Positions 24,745 through 34,026 are shown, counted from the first letter of the stretch. The stretch: 64,000 nucleotides of DNA from Devosia sp. XK-2 (GCF_037113415.1 NZ_CP146608.1:1880501-1944500), one strand, 5' to 3'. Notes: generated from the sequence alone by a model not told the origin. Translations and numbers: made by a program.

Positions 24745-24805
24745 AGCGCTTCCAGCAAAGTGGCAACGATTTTGCGGTTCGGAAACGCGACAAAACAAGA
24801 GACTA
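24743..24805. repeat. Palindromic intergenic repeat between folK and atp12
   Basis: AGAGCGCTTCC...AAAGTGG...TTTTGCG...GGAAACGCG...AAAACAAGAG. The outer parts GCGCTTCC and GGAAACGC pair with one mismatch. From memory, repeats with this AGCGCTTCC-AAGTGG-TTTTGCG-GGAAACGC order are very common between genes in Rhizobiales. Here it fills the entire space between the two stop codons. Confidence 0.6.
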
Positions 24806-25579
24806 GCGCAGCGCGTCGACCACGCGAACAGCGATATCGAACTCGACCCGCCGCTTGGCACGTCGTTCGCTGGCTTCTTCGTCCTCGCCCCAGAGCCGGA
24901 TCTGATGGTCCTCATCCACATGGGCCGCCAACCAGACCTCGTCGGCGCTCATCAATTCATGCAAAAGCGCATGAGCCAGCAGGCCAGAGCCGGTCAGCCC
25001 GGTAATCGAAACGAGCGCTGTCAGGCTCAGCAAGCCCTGCCCCTCCAGCGCCGCATCGAGCTTTTCCAGCGTGGCCGGCGGCTGGGCCTGATGGATGACG
25101 CCAATGGTTGGCTGGAATGCGACATCCAGCTTCCGGGCCAGCTTGACCAGCGCATCGTCCCAGACGCGTTCCTGTTCGGCGACCAGTTCCTGGGGCGCGT
25201 CGGCCCGGTAGAGCAACAGATCATTGCCGGCAAACTTGCCGATTTCGGCCCGGAACGCCGGGATCATCTCCTCGCCGCTTTCCAGCGCCGAATTGATCAA
25301 CCGGGTCATCGGCATACTCGCCGGATCGATATGGGCGTCCTGCGCCGCCCATTCTTCGGCCATGGCCTGGGCCAGATCGAGCACGGGCAGCATCACCGGA
25401 ACCTTCTTGCCAGGTGTACGCAGCGGTCGGCCGTCGAGCGTAACGGCAAATCCTTCCTCGCTACGGCCAATATCGACGAGCTTGTAGAAGCGCTTGGGCA
25501 GTTCGACCTTGTTGAGGTGCTGCGCCCGGCCATATCCATCATCCTGGTGCCTGTGTGCCTCTTCGAGCTGGTCTCGCAT
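24803..25579 (-). CDS. ATP12 family F1-ATPase assembly chaperone
   Basis: A 258-residue cytosolic protein of the ATP12 family, the chaperone that binds the F1 alpha subunit during ATP synthase assembly and is shared by mitochondria and alphaproteobacteria. Seen: KRFYKLVDIGRSEEGFAVTL, LDGRPLRTPGKK near residue 50, EWAAQDAHIDPASMPMTRL and the ALVSITGLTGSGLLAHALL helix. The start ATG follows the stop of the HAD gene by one base. It is the last gene of the htrA/rarA group. Confidence 0.92.
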   Translation of the reverse strand: MRDQLEEAHRHQDDGYGRAQHLNKVELPKRFYKLVDIGRSEEGFAVTLDGRPLRTPGKKVPVMLPVLDLAQAMAEEWAAQDAHIDPASMPMTRLINSALESGEEMIPAFRAEIGKFAGNDLLLYRADAPQELVAEQERVWDDALVKLARKLDVAFQPTIGVIHQAQPPATLEKLDAALEGQGLLSLTALVSITGLTGSGLLAHALLHELMSADEVWLAAHVDEDHQIRLWGEDEEASERRAKRRVEFDIAVRVVDALR

Positions 25580-25580
25580 G

Positions 25581-26246
25581 TCAGTTCTCCAGAATACGGT
25601 CTATAGCGTCCGGCAATTCCTCATAGCCATCAATCAGCATGTCGGCGCCCGCTTCGCGCAATTCAACCGCATGGTGATAACCCCAGGTTACTCCGATCGC
25701 CTTGGTGCCAGCAGCCTTGCCCATTTCCATATCGAAAGTGGTGTCGCCGATGATGACGGTCCGGTGCTTTTCGGCCCCGGTCTCGGCCATGGCCCGCAGC
25801 ATCATGCCAGGATGCGGCTTGGAGGGATTGTGATCCGGCGTTTGCAGCGTCACGAAATGCTTTGCAATTCCATGCATCTGCGTCAGCCGATGCACGCCGT
25901 GCAGGCCCTTGCCGGTCGCTACGCCCATAAGGATGTCCGATCGCGACGCCAGGGCATCCAGAGCCTCGCGCACACCAGGAAACAGCCCCTCGCGCCCCTC
26001 GGCCGCAACCAGCGACGCGCGATAATGCGCCCGATACCGCTCCGCCAAACGGGTCGCGAGATCATGATCGTCAGACCCCAGCAATTGCAGCATGGCTTGC
26101 GGCAGGGACAAACCAATAATTCGCCGCACGATGGCAGGCGAAGGCACATCCAGCCCCGCCTCCGCAAAGGTCGTCGCCATATGCTCGGCAATCAGCGCCT
26201 GCGTATCGATCAGCGTACCGTCCATGTCGAACATGACAAGTTTCAC
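25581..26246 (-). CDS. HAD-superfamily hydrolase (Gph-like)
   Basis: A 221-residue HAD phosphatase. Motif I MFDMDGTLIDT at 5-15 carries both catalytic Asp, motif II is VATGKG, motif III Lys is in NPSKPHPG, and motif IV IIGDTTFDMEMGKAAG ends the site. The helical cap after motif I fits the phosphoglycolate-phosphatase-like subfamily; the physiological substrate is undetermined. Its start overlaps the preceding RluA-family gene by 4 bp, and its stop touches the atp12 start. The three are translationally coupled. Confidence 0.9.
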   Translation of the reverse strand: MKLVMFDMDGTLIDTQALIAEHMATTFAEAGLDVPSPAIVRRIIGLSLPQAMLQLLGSDDHDLATRLAERYRAHYRASLVAAEGREGLFPGVREALDALASRSDILMGVATGKGLHGVHRLTQMHGIAKHFVTLQTPDHNPSKPHPGMMLRAMAETGAEKHRTVIIGDTTFDMEMGKAAGTKAIGVTWGYHHAVELREAGADMLIDGYEELPDAIDRILEN

Positions 26247-27232
26247 GTCTTGTCCTCCGGGTCCGCATTCTGCGCGTCATATCGATCCGGATCAAAGCCC
26301 AAGGCCTCGAAGCTCTGCCGCATATGCGGCGGCAAGGGCGCGGAGATGTCGATCTTCTTGCCATTGCGCAGCGGCAAGACGATGCGCCGCGCGTGCAGAT
26401 GCAGCCCATCGCCCAATCCGGGCGCCGGCATCCAGTTCTCGATGTTGAAATAGCGCGGATCACCGATAATGGGGGTGCCCAATTGTGCCATATGGACACG
26501 CAATTGGTGCGTGCGCCCGGTCACCGGCTTCAGCGTGACCCAGGCAAAGCGGCGGCTGGCCGTGTCCGTTGTCGAATAATAGCTTGAGGAATGCACGGCG
26601 CCCGGCGTGCCATTGCGCACCACCACCATCTGCTCGCCGTCGGTTGTCGCCTGCTTTGCCAGGAAGCACGAGATTTCGCCCTGGCGGGGCGCCGGATTGC
26701 CGGCAACCACTGCCCAGTAGATCTTGCGCGCCGAGCGCGAACGAAACACGGAACCGAAATGCTTGGCCGCCGCCGCCGTCTTGGCCACCACAAGACAGCC
26801 GGACGTATCACGGTCCAGTCGATGCACCAGTCGCGGCGCTTCGCCGGCCTTGTTGGGCAGGTTTTTCAGCAGGCCATCCATGTGCCGCGTCGTGCCGCTA
26901 CCGCCCTGCACTGCCAGGCCATGCGGCTTGTTGAACACATAGAGGTCGTCATCCTCATAAAGGATCAGGTCCTTGAGGAACCGGACATCTGCCTCATTGG
27001 GCTTGAACGGTCGGACGGTATCGGGGTCGTCGATGGGCGGAATACGCACCACCTGCCCTTCGGCAATGCGCGTGCTGGTCTGCACCTTGGCCTTGTCGAC
27101 ACGCACTTCGCCATTGCGAATGAGCTTTTGCAGCCGTCCGAAGCCCAATTGTGGGAAATACCGCGCGAACCAGCGGTCCAGGCGCATGCCGTCATCGTCC
27201 GCACTGACTTCCCGATGTTGTACGCCACTCAT
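26243..27232 (-). CDS. RluA/RluC-family 23S rRNA pseudouridine synthase
   Basis: A 329-residue pseudouridine synthase. An S4 RNA-binding domain at about 15-62 (MRLDRWFARYFPQL, LIRNGEVRVD) is followed by the catalytic domain with HRLDRDTSG at 137-145; Asp140 is the nucleophile. RTHQLRVHM is the second conserved motif. RluC (23S U955/2504/2580) is the closest type, but RluD-like specificity is not excluded. ATG 27232 overlaps the crcB TGA as ATGA; the longer frame from 27283 is not conserved. Confidence 0.9.
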   Translation of the reverse strand: MSGVQHREVSADDDGMRLDRWFARYFPQLGFGRLQKLIRNGEVRVDKAKVQTSTRIAEGQVVRIPPIDDPDTVRPFKPNEADVRFLKDLILYEDDDLYVFNKPHGLAVQGGSGTTRHMDGLLKNLPNKAGEAPRLVHRLDRDTSGCLVVAKTAAAAKHFGSVFRSRSARKIYWAVVAGNPAPRQGEISCFLAKQATTDGEQMVVVRNGTPGAVHSSSYYSTTDTASRRFAWVTLKPVTGRTHQLRVHMAQLGTPIIGDPRYFNIENWMPAPGLGDGLHLHARRIVLPLRNGKKIDISAPLPPHMRQSFEALGFDPDRYDAQNADPEDKT

Positions 27233-27612
27233 GCCATGCTGCCTCTGCTGATCAGGAGCCCGAGATATAGGCCTACAAGACAAACCACAACCGACAAGCA
27301 GACATAGAGCAGCGCTTGCGCCAACGCGCCGCGCTCAATCAGGAAGATCGTGTCCAACGAGAAGGACGAAAAGGTTGTGAACCCGCCCAGAACACCAATG
27401 GCCGCAAACAGCCTGATATCATTGGACATAGTCGGCATTGTGCGCGCCAGCACGCCGATCAGCACGCCCATCAGGCAAGATCCGGCAATGTTCACCAATA
27501 GCGTGGCCAATGGAAAGCTGGAGACCCAGAACCGGCCGACCAGAACGGATAATCCGTAGCGCGACATGGCACCAATCGCGCCCCCCGCCCCGACGAGCAA
27601 GAATGCCTGCAT
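27229..27612 (-). CDS. crcB: Fluoride channel CrcB (Fluc)
   Basis: A 127-residue, four-helix fluoride exporter that acts as an inverted dimer. Conserved features: GAGGAIGAMSRYGL at 8-21, LATLLVNIAGSCLMG with the pore Asn, and FAAIGVLGGFTTFSSFSLD carrying the Phe-box and Thr/Ser track. It begins 3 bp after rarA and overlaps the next gene by 4 bp, so no fluoride riboswitch can precede it directly. Expression follows the operon. Confidence 0.94.
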   Translation of the reverse strand: MQAFLLVGAGGAIGAMSRYGLSVLVGRFWVSSFPLATLLVNIAGSCLMGVLIGVLARTMPTMSNDIRLFAAIGVLGGFTTFSSFSLDTIFLIERGALAQALLYVCLSVVVCLVGLYLGLLISRGSMA

Positions 27613-27615
27613 ACC

Positions 27616-28938
27616 CTATTCCTCTGTCCTTGCGGACCGCTTTGCGGTGCGCAGGCGAGCGAAATACTCCATGCGCTTGCGCAGGTCACGCTCAAAGCCG
27701 CGTTCGACCGGATGGTAGAAATCCTGCCGCCCAATCTTTTCGGGGAAATATTCCTGCCCTGAAAAGGCCTCCGGCGTGTCGTGATCGTAGATATAGCCCT
27801 CGCCATAACCCTGCCCCTTCATCATTTTTGTCGGGGCGTTGAGAATGACCTTGGGCGGCATGGGCGAGCCAGTCGCCTTGGCGACTGAAACGGCCGCCTT
27901 ATAGGCGGTGTAGACGGCATTGGATTTGGGTGCCAACGCCAGATAGACCACAACCTGCGCCAGCGACAGCTCGCCCTCGGGTGAGCCGAGCATCTGGTAG
28001 GCATCCCGCGCCGCCACGGCCAGGGTGAGCGCCTGCGGATCAGCCAGGCCGATATCTTCCGATGCCATGCGGATCAACCGCCGGGCCAGGAACAGCGGGT
28101 CCTCGCCCGCATCGAGCATGCGCGCGAAATAATAGAGCGCCGCATCGGGATCGGAACCGCGAATGGTCTTGTGCAGCGCCGAAATGAGGTTGTAATGCCC
28201 GTCCTGCGCCTTGTCGTAGATCGGCGCCCGACGCTGCACCACCGAGAGCAGGCTGGTGGGATCGAGCGTTTCCCCCTCTTCCCCCGAAGCCAGAATTTCC
28301 TCGACGAGGCCCAACAGCGCCCGTCCATCGCCATCAGCCAGGCCCAGCAAGGTCGCGCGCGCTTCATCCGTTAGTGGAAGAGCCGAGCCCAACAGACTCT
28401 CGGCGCGCTGCAAAAGACTCTCGAGATCGTCCAGGCCGAGCGATTCAAAGCGTAGGACCTGACTGCGCGACAATAGCGCAGCGTTGAGCTCGAAAGACGG
28501 ATTTTCGGTCGTCGCCCCCACCAGCACGACCGTGCCATCCTCCATCACCGGCAGGAAGCTGTCCTGCTGGGCCCGGTTGAAGCGGTGGATTTCGTCGACA
28601 AACAGTAAGGTGCGGTGTCCGGACAGGCGCTCGAACCGCGCCTTTTCGAACACTTTCTTGAGGTCCGCGACTCCGGAGAAAATTGCCGAAATCTGCTCGA
28701 ACCGATAGCCGATCTGATCGGCGAGGAGGCGCGCAACTGTAGTTTTTCCGGTGCCGGGCGGCCCCCACAAGATCAGGGAACCCAGCCGTCCCGAGGCCAG
28801 CATCCGCCGCAAGGTTCCTCCCTCGCCCAGCAGATGCTGCTGCCCGATCACCTCATCGAGGCTGCGCGGGCGCAATTGATCGGCCAGGGGGCGGGCCTTG
28901 TCGGTTTCGGTTGAATCGGCGGCGAACAGGTCGGACAT
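27616..28938 (-). CDS. rarA: Replication-associated recombination protein RarA (MgsA)
   Basis: A 440-residue AAA+ ATPase of the RarA/Mgs1/WRNIP1 family, acting at stalled replication forks. Walker A GPPGTGKTT at 59-67, Walker B FVDEIHRFN, sensor 1 GATTENPSFE, then a lid and the tetramerisation domain with AVARDAYQMLGSPEGELSLA-like helices. The C-terminal FYHPVERGFERDLRKRMEYF is typical. Length matches the family. It lies 68 bp downstream of the htrA-type protease. Confidence 0.95.
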   Translation of the reverse strand: MSDLFAADSTETDKARPLADQLRPRSLDEVIGQQHLLGEGGTLRRMLASGRLGSLILWGPPGTGKTTVARLLADQIGYRFEQISAIFSGVADLKKVFEKARFERLSGHRTLLFVDEIHRFNRAQQDSFLPVMEDGTVVLVGATTENPSFELNAALLSRSQVLRFESLGLDDLESLLQRAESLLGSALPLTDEARATLLGLADGDGRALLGLVEEILASGEEGETLDPTSLLSVVQRRAPIYDKAQDGHYNLISALHKTIRGSDPDAALYYFARMLDAGEDPLFLARRLIRMASEDIGLADPQALTLAVAARDAYQMLGSPEGELSLAQVVVYLALAPKSNAVYTAYKAAVSVAKATGSPMPPKVILNAPTKMMKGQGYGEGYIYDHDTPEAFSGQEYFPEKIGRQDFYHPVERGFERDLRKRMEYFARLRTAKRSARTEE

Positions 28939-29006
28939 GGCTTTTCAATAACAGAGCACCGCCCGGTTCGCACTACCCGCGGAGCCGCCGACCTTGGCGC
29001 CCCCTC

Positions 29007-30476
29007 TCACCCGCTTACAATCGCCCGGCTTACGCGTCCTTCGCGCTGCAGGATGATCTGCCATGTCCGCACGCGCTGCGACGCGATTTGCGAGAACGTC
29101 GCGGCATCGGTGATTTCAGTGTCATTGAGCGAGAGCAGCACATCATCGACACGCAACCCCATGGCCTCGGCCGGCGAGCCCGGTTGGACCGCCGTCACCA
29201 GCACGCCGACGGCGTCATAGGGCATTCCCTTTGCCTCGGCGAGCGCCGGATCGAGCTGTCGAACCGTCACGCCGGCAAAGCGCGAATTGGCCGAAATACT
29301 GGCAATAGCGCTATCTGCCGGTTGCGGCGCAGCCTCGACGAGAAAATCAATCGTCTCGGTCGCTCCACTGCGCAGCCGCTCCAATTTTGCACTCTCGCCC
29401 AAGGTCCGCGTTGCCAACCGGAAGTTGAAGGCGCTGGGATCATCGACGCGGAAGCCGTCGACCGACAGGATCACATCGCCGGACTGGAAACCGGCCCGCT
29501 CAGCAGGACCACTCGGCGCGACCTCGGTGATCATCGCACCATGCGGCGCCATCATGCCCAGGCTCGCTGCAATATCGGAACTGACCGGCTGCATCTTGGC
29601 ACCAAACCAGGGGCGCACGATCTCGCCGCCATTGACGCCCGCCTCGGCAACCAGCCGGGCCATATTGGCCGGAATGGCAAAGCCGATCCCCACCGATCCG
29701 CCCGACTGGGAATAGATGGCCGTGTTGATACCCACCAGCCGTCCCGCCATATCGACAAGCGCCCCACCGGAATTGCCCGGATTGATGGCCGCGTCGGTCT
29801 GGATAAAAAACTCATAGTCGGTCGCTTCCACGCCCGTGCGCGCCAGTGCCGAAACAATGCCGCTCGTCACCGTCTGTCCAACGCCAAACGGATTGCCGAT
29901 GGCAAGCACTAGGTCACCAACCAACAGGTGGTCGCTATCGGCAAAGCTGATGGCCGGAAATGTGGCGTCACCGCCGTCGCGCACCCGCAAGACTGCAAGA
30001 TCAGTCTGCTCATCCTCGATCACAATATCGACGGCGTACTCCCGCCCATCGCTGAGGGCAATCCGCACATCAGTCGCCCCTTCGATAACGTGCCGATTGG
30101 TCAGAATAACGCCGGCAGCGTCCACGATGACACCCGAGCCGAGCGACCGGGACTCGCGGGGCCGGCTCTGGAAATACCGGTCACCGAAGAAGCGGGAGAA
30201 AAACGGGTCATTAGCGAAGGGTGAAACCGTCTGCTGCTCGATCCGCGTCGCATAGACATTGACCACGGACGGTGAAACCGCTTCTACGATTGGCGCAAAA
30301 CTCAGCTTTATTTCTGCATCGCTCTGGGGAATGGCGCGTTGCTCTATGGGAGCATCGGCCTGCGGCGCCTGCGCCACGGCGGGTGGTGCTCCGTTCCATG
30401 GGGCAAGGGCCAGGCTGCCTGCCCCCGCGACAACCACCAGGGCAACGCACGAAAACACTAGCGAGCGCAACGACAT
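29007..30476 (-). CDS. Do/HtrA-family periplasmic serine protease (DegP/DegQ-like)
   Basis: A 489-residue envelope protease. Residues 5-25 form an uncleaved or cleaved signal anchor, then a trypsin-like domain with His129 (LTNRHV), Asp159 (EQTDLAV) and Ser236 (NPGNSGGAL), then two PDZ domains (about 270-360 and 395-485). I start at ATG 30476, which has AAGGA upstream; TTG 30482 is the alternative. The likely role is degradation or refolding of misfolded periplasmic proteins. It leads the minus-strand group with rarA, crcB, the RluA-type gene, HAD and atp12. Confidence 0.93.
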   Translation of the reverse strand: MSLRSLVFSCVALVVVAGAGSLALAPWNGAPPAVAQAPQADAPIEQRAIPQSDAEIKLSFAPIVEAVSPSVVNVYATRIEQQTVSPFANDPFFSRFFGDRYFQSRPRESRSLGSGVIVDAAGVILTNRHVIEGATDVRIALSDGREYAVDIVIEDEQTDLAVLRVRDGGDATFPAISFADSDHLLVGDLVLAIGNPFGVGQTVTSGIVSALARTGVEATDYEFFIQTDAAINPGNSGGALVDMAGRLVGINTAIYSQSGGSVGIGFAIPANMARLVAEAGVNGGEIVRPWFGAKMQPVSSDIAASLGMMAPHGAMITEVAPSGPAERAGFQSGDVILSVDGFRVDDPSAFNFRLATRTLGESAKLERLRSGATETIDFLVEAAPQPADSAIASISANSRFAGVTVRQLDPALAEAKGMPYDAVGVLVTAVQPGSPAEAMGLRVDDVLLSLNDTEITDAATFSQIASQRVRTWQIILQREGRVSRAIVSG

Positions 30477-30599
30477 GGCCAATCCTTCGGAATCTATTTG
30501 TAAGCTGAATCACCGCTTGCGGGGAGGACGAGGACAACGCCCAGAATCTGTCACGAAAATGACGCCTCGACATTGTTGGTTGGCCACGCAAATAAACAT

Positions 30600-30628
30600 T
30601 TGCGCGAGGGGACACACGGCCCTATATG
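30600..30628 (+). promoter_or_regulatory. Predicted sigma-70 promoter of ornithine decarboxylase
   Basis: TTGCGC (30600-30605), a 17-nt spacer, then TATATG (30623-30628). It predicts a start near 30635 and a leader of about 43 nt. If correct, the mRNA is too short upstream to contain a full speF-type leader. Confidence 0.55.
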
Positions 30629-30677
30629 CAGCGCTCAATTTTCCGCAAACACCCAGCCCCGAAAGGCCTGTTGTCCA

Positions 30678-31859
30678 ATGACTGACGAGCCGAAGACCAT
30701 CCATGCCAACACCTCGGCATTGATTGCTGCTGAAGCACCCGACTTCCCCTCCTTCCTGTTTTCCGAGAAGGAGTTCCACCGGGCGATCAAGGTCTTCAAA
30801 AAGGGCTTTGACGGGCTGCTGACCTATGCGGTCAAATGCAACCCATCGCCGCACATCATTTCCCAGCTGCATGCCGAGGGACTCAAGGCCTTCGACGTCG
30901 CCTCCAATACCGAAATGGAACTGGTGCGCGATTACGCGCCGGGTGCGGTGATGCATTACAACAACCCGATCAAGAACAAGCGCGAGATCGCCCGCGCTTA
31001 TGACGAGTTCGGCGTCCGCAGCTTCACCATCGACCACCCCCAGCAGCTTGACCAGCTCGCCTCGGTCGTGTCGCCCAGCCGCGACGTCGAGGTGACCACG
31101 CGCTTCAAGGCCGGCAAGGCGCTCAAATCCTATGATTTCGGCATTAAGTTCGGCGTCATGGAGCAGGCCGCCGCCGAAATCGTCACGGCCGTCGAGAAAA
31201 TGGGCTATACGCCTAGCCTCTGTTTCCACGTCGGCAGCCAGTGCGAAGATGCCTATGCCTATGAGCGGCATATCGCGGCCGCGGCCCGTATTGTCGAAGA
31301 AGCCGGCATCGACCTCAAGCGCCTCAATATCGGCGGCGGCTATCCGGCCCCCTACCCGACCAGCGAAGCCCCCCCGATGGACTATTACTTTGAGACCATC
31401 GCCAAGGCCGTTGCCGAACACTTCCCCAACAAGGCGCCCGAGCTCATCATCGAGCCCGGCCGCGCGCTGGTCACCTCGTCCACCTCCCTGCTGCTGCGCG
31501 TCAAGCATCAGCGCGGTGGCCAGGCCGTCTATGTCAATGACGGCGCCTATGGTGCGCTGATGGAAGTCAAGTTCATGCACTTCACCCCGCCGGTGCGCGT
31601 CTGGCGTGGCCCACGCCTGCACGACAACAATGGCGAGTTCAGCGAATTCACCCTGTGGGGCCCCACCTGCGACAGCTATGACGTGCTGCCCCAGGTGTTC
31701 ACGCTGCCCGCCGATATCGACGAAGACGATTGGATCGAGTTCGGCTTGATGGGCGCCTATACCCAGGCCTCGCTCACCCCCTTCAACGGCTTCGACCGCC
31801 GCGACCAATACTGGGTCGAGAGCATCTATACCGGCAAGGATATGGCGCCGGCCGAATAA
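30678..31859 (+). CDS. Ornithine (or bifunctional ornithine/lysine) decarboxylase, PLP fold type III
   Basis: A 393-residue eukaryote-like ODC that makes putrescine from ornithine. The PLP-binding Lys53 is in LTYAVKCNPSP, the phosphate loop is GGGYPAP (219-225), EPGRAL at 259-264 holds the PLP-pyridine Glu, and Cys331 in GPTCDSYD is the inter-subunit catalytic Cys. The HVGSQ motif near 184 is present. ATG 30678 is selected; the frame continues upstream through the promoter. Substrate choice between ornithine and lysine is not resolved. Confidence 0.92.
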   Translation: MTDEPKTIHANTSALIAAEAPDFPSFLFSEKEFHRAIKVFKKGFDGLLTYAVKCNPSPHIISQLHAEGLKAFDVASNTEMELVRDYAPGAVMHYNNPIKNKREIARAYDEFGVRSFTIDHPQQLDQLASVVSPSRDVEVTTRFKAGKALKSYDFGIKFGVMEQAAAEIVTAVEKMGYTPSLCFHVGSQCEDAYAYERHIAAAARIVEEAGIDLKRLNIGGGYPAPYPTSEAPPMDYYFETIAKAVAEHFPNKAPELIIEPGRALVTSSTSLLLRVKHQRGGQAVYVNDGAYGALMEVKFMHFTPPVRVWRGPRLHDNNGEFSEFTLWGPTCDSYDVLPQVFTLPADIDEDDWIEFGLMGAYTQASLTPFNGFDRRDQYWVESIYTGKDMAPAE

Positions 31860-31877
31860 ATCGCTTCCAAACCACAC

Positions 31878-31907
31878 GAAACCGCCCCGACCAATCGGGG
31901 CGGTTTC
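31878..31907 (+). terminator. Terminator after ornithine decarboxylase
   Basis: GAAACCGCCCCGA and TCGGGGCGGTTTC pair over 13 bp around CCAA, 18 nt past the stop. Only a short T-tract follows. Confidence 0.8.
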
Positions 31908-31926
31908 GGCGTCTCTGGAGACACCA

Positions 31927-32511
31927 ATGACCCCGGTTCTACCGCTTCATAGTCTGGGACAGCGGATCGTCGTCCTCGGCCCCTCCAACGCCGGCAAACC
32001 GACCTTGGCCGCGGCCCTTGGGCGAAAGCTCGACATTGCGGTGGTCCATCTCGACCAGCTTCACCACCAACCCAACACCAATTGGGTCCCGCGTCCTCGC
32101 GAGGAGTTCCATGCGCTGCAACGCGCGGCCATGCTCGGCGATGCCTGGGTGATGGACGGCAATTATAGCGGCTTGTTTGATGAACGCCTGGCGCGTGCCA
32201 CCGGCGCGATCGTGCTGGATGATGGCCACTGGCAACGTACGGGACGCTATCTGCGCCGCACCCTGTTTGAGCATCACCGCATCGGCAGTCTGGAAGGCAA
32301 CAAGGACAGCGTCAAATGGTCCATGCTCCACTGGGTCTTCGTCGCTTCCCGCCACAACGGTGCCCGCTATCGCCGGACCGTCGCCGCCGCCGGCCTGCCG
32401 CACGTGTTCTGCCAGTCATTGCGTCAGGTCAGGGACCTCTACGCCGCCTGGGACCTCGCCTGGCCATATCCAGCACACCGACCGGCCCAAAAGCGAGAAA
32501 GGCGGCCATGA
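31927..32511 (+). CDS. P-loop NTPase, FlaR/topology-modulation-like small kinase
   Basis: A 194-residue P-loop protein resembling the FlaR/adenylate-kinase-like group often annotated as DNA topology modulation protein. The P-loop is GPSNAGKPT at 18-26, in which the usual Ser/Thr after Lys is proline. The family landmarks HLDQLHHQPN, WVMDGNYSG (Walker B-like) and FCQSLRQVRDLY follow. Molecular function in the family is not established. The Pro substitution could impair Mg-ATP binding. A good SD (GGAG) precedes ATG 31927. Its 3' end overlaps the rplQ terminator. Confidence 0.75.
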   Translation: MTPVLPLHSLGQRIVVLGPSNAGKPTLAAALGRKLDIAVVHLDQLHHQPNTNWVPRPREEFHALQRAAMLGDAWVMDGNYSGLFDERLARATGAIVLDDGHWQRTGRYLRRTLFEHHRIGSLEGNKDSVKWSMLHWVFVASRHNGARYRRTVAAAGLPHVFCQSLRQVRDLYAAWDLAWPYPAHRPAQKRERRP

Positions 32512-32527
32512 AAAATCATGACCGCCT
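32500..32527 (-). terminator. Terminator of the rpsM-rpsK-rpoA-rplQ unit
   Basis: AGGCGGCCATGA and TCATGACCGCCT pair with one mismatch around a 4-nt loop; on the minus strand TTTCTCGCTTTT follows. It lies 25 nt after the rplQ stop and overlaps the end of the convergent kinase gene. Confidence 0.8.
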
Positions 32528-32551
32528 CAATTCAGTGTGCTGCAGTGGCGC

Positions 32552-32974
32552 TTATGCCGCTTCGGCTTCGTCGTCCTGCGTGAAGACCGGACCGGAATCC
32601 TGGCCCTTGGCATCGACGTCACGATCGACGAACTCGATCACGGCCAGCGGGGCATTGTCGCCATAGCGGAAGCCGGCCTTGAGGATACGCAAGTAACCGC
32701 CCTGGCGTTCCTTGTAGCGCGGGCCGAGCACGGCGAAGAGCTTTGCCACCTGGGCTTCATCGCCGATCTGGGCAATGGCCTGGCGACGGGCATGCAGGTC
32801 GCCGCGCTTGCCAAGGGTGACGAGCTTTTCGACGATCGGACGCAGGTCCTTCGCCTTGGGCAGCGTGGTGACGATCTGTTCGTGCTTGATCAGCGCTGCA
32901 GACATGTTGGCAAACATGGCCTTGCGGTGAGAAGCGGTTCGGCTGAACTTGCGGCCTCGGGAAGCGTGGCGCAT
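32552..32974 (-). CDS. rplQ: Ribosomal protein L17 (bL17)
   Basis: A 140-residue 50S protein located near the tunnel exit. [20 protein letters not shown] is the universal bL17 start, and a helical [20 protein letters not shown] follows. The acidic C-terminal tail (QDDEAEAA) is typical of alphaproteobacteria. Last gene of the alpha operon, 32 bp after rpoA. Confidence 0.97.
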   Translation of the reverse strand: MRHASRGRKFSRTASHRKAMFANMSAALIKHEQIVTTLPKAKDLRPIVEKLVTLGKRGDLHARRQAIAQIGDEAQVAKLFAVLGPRYKERQGGYLRILKAGFRYGDNAPLAVIEFVDRDVDAKGQDSGPVFTQDDEAEAA

Positions 32975-33006
32975 GGGTTATCTCCTAAAGTCTGGGCAGC
33001 GCCGGA

Positions 33007-34026
33007 TCAGTAATGATCTTCGTAGCGCTTGGCGAGGTCATCGATATTCTCGGGCGGCCAGTTGTTGACATCCATTCCGAGATGAAGCCCCATCTGTGCC
33101 AGGACTTCCTTGATTTCATTGAGCGACTTGCGGCCAAAATTCGGGGTCCGCAGCATCTCGGCTTCCGTCTTCTGGATGAGGTCGCCGATATAGACGATAT
33201 TGTCGTTCTTGAGGCAGTTGGCCGAGCGGACCGACAGTTCGAGCTCGTCGACCTTCTTGAGCAGCGCCGGGTTGAAGGCGAGTTCAGGAACAGCGTCCTG
33301 GGCCTTCTCCTTGGTGGGCTCTTCGAAATTGACGAAAACCGACAGCTGATCCTGCAGGATACGGGCAGCATAGGCCACCGCGTCTTCCGGCGAAATCGCG
33401 CCATTGGTCTCGACCGACAGGGTCAGCTTGTCCTTGTCCAGGCTTTCACCGGCACGGGTCGCATCGACCTTGTAGCTCACGCGACGAACCGGCGAAAACA
33501 GCGAGTCGACCGGGATGTAGCCGATCGGTGCGTCTTCGGGGCGGTTCTTGTCGGCCGGCACATAACCCTTGCCGGTGTCGACCGTGAACTCGATATTGAT
33601 CTCGGCGCCGTCGTCGAGATGGCAAATCACCAGCTCGGGGTTCAGCACTTCGATGTCACCGGAAACCTTGATGTCACCGGCAGTGACGGCAGCCGGGCCC
33701 TGCTTGGAGAGGGTCAGGCGCTTGGGGCCTTCGCCACCCATCTTCAGGGCGATTTCCTTGACGTTGAGAACGAGATCGGTGATGTCCTCGCGCACGCCGG
33801 GCAGCGAGGAGAATTCATGCAGGATGCCGTCAATCTGGATCGCGGTCACTGCTGCGCCCTGAAGCGACGACAGCAGCACGCGACGAAGGGCATTGCCCAG
33901 GGTAAGCCCGTATCCGCGCTCAAGCGGCTCGGCAACCACCGAGGCCACGCGCGCGTTGTCGCTGCCCGAAACAATGTCCAGCTTGGTCGGCTTGATCAGT
34001 TCCTGCCAGTTCCTCTGGATCGTCAC
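33007..34026 (-). CDS. rpoA: RNA polymerase subunit alpha
   Basis: A 339-residue subunit. The N-terminal dimerisation/assembly domain (about 1-230) includes [19 protein letters not shown], which contacts beta. A linker leads to the C-terminal domain (about 255-325) with [19 protein letters not shown], the UP-element and activator-binding surface. Length and residues are standard. A GC-rich stem-loop lies between rpsK and this start. Confidence 0.98.
   Translation of the reverse strand: MTIQRNWQELIKPTKLDIVSGSDNARVASVVAEPLERGYGLTLGNALRRVLLSSLQGAAVTAIQIDGILHEFSSLPGVREDITDLVLNVKEIALKMGGEGPKRLTLSKQGPAAVTAGDIKVSGDIEVLNPELVICHLDDGAEINIEFTVDTGKGYVPADKNRPEDAPIGYIPVDSLFSPVRRVSYKVDATRAGESLDKDKLTLSVETNGAISPEDAVAYAARILQDQLSVFVNFEEPTKEKAQDAVPELAFNPALLKKVDELELSVRSANCLKNDNIVYIGDLIQKTEAEMLRTPNFGRKSLNEIKEVLAQMGLHLGMDVNNWPPENIDDLAKRYEDHY

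Noticed and set aside
27613..27615. Fluoride riboswitch for crcB
   Set aside because: Only 3 bp separate rarA and crcB, so there is no space for it.
30483..30677. speF-type leader upstream of ornithine decarboxylase
   Set aside because: A good promoter at 30600-30628 leaves a leader of about 43 nt, and I could not trace the known structure. Running Infernal with the speF model would decide.
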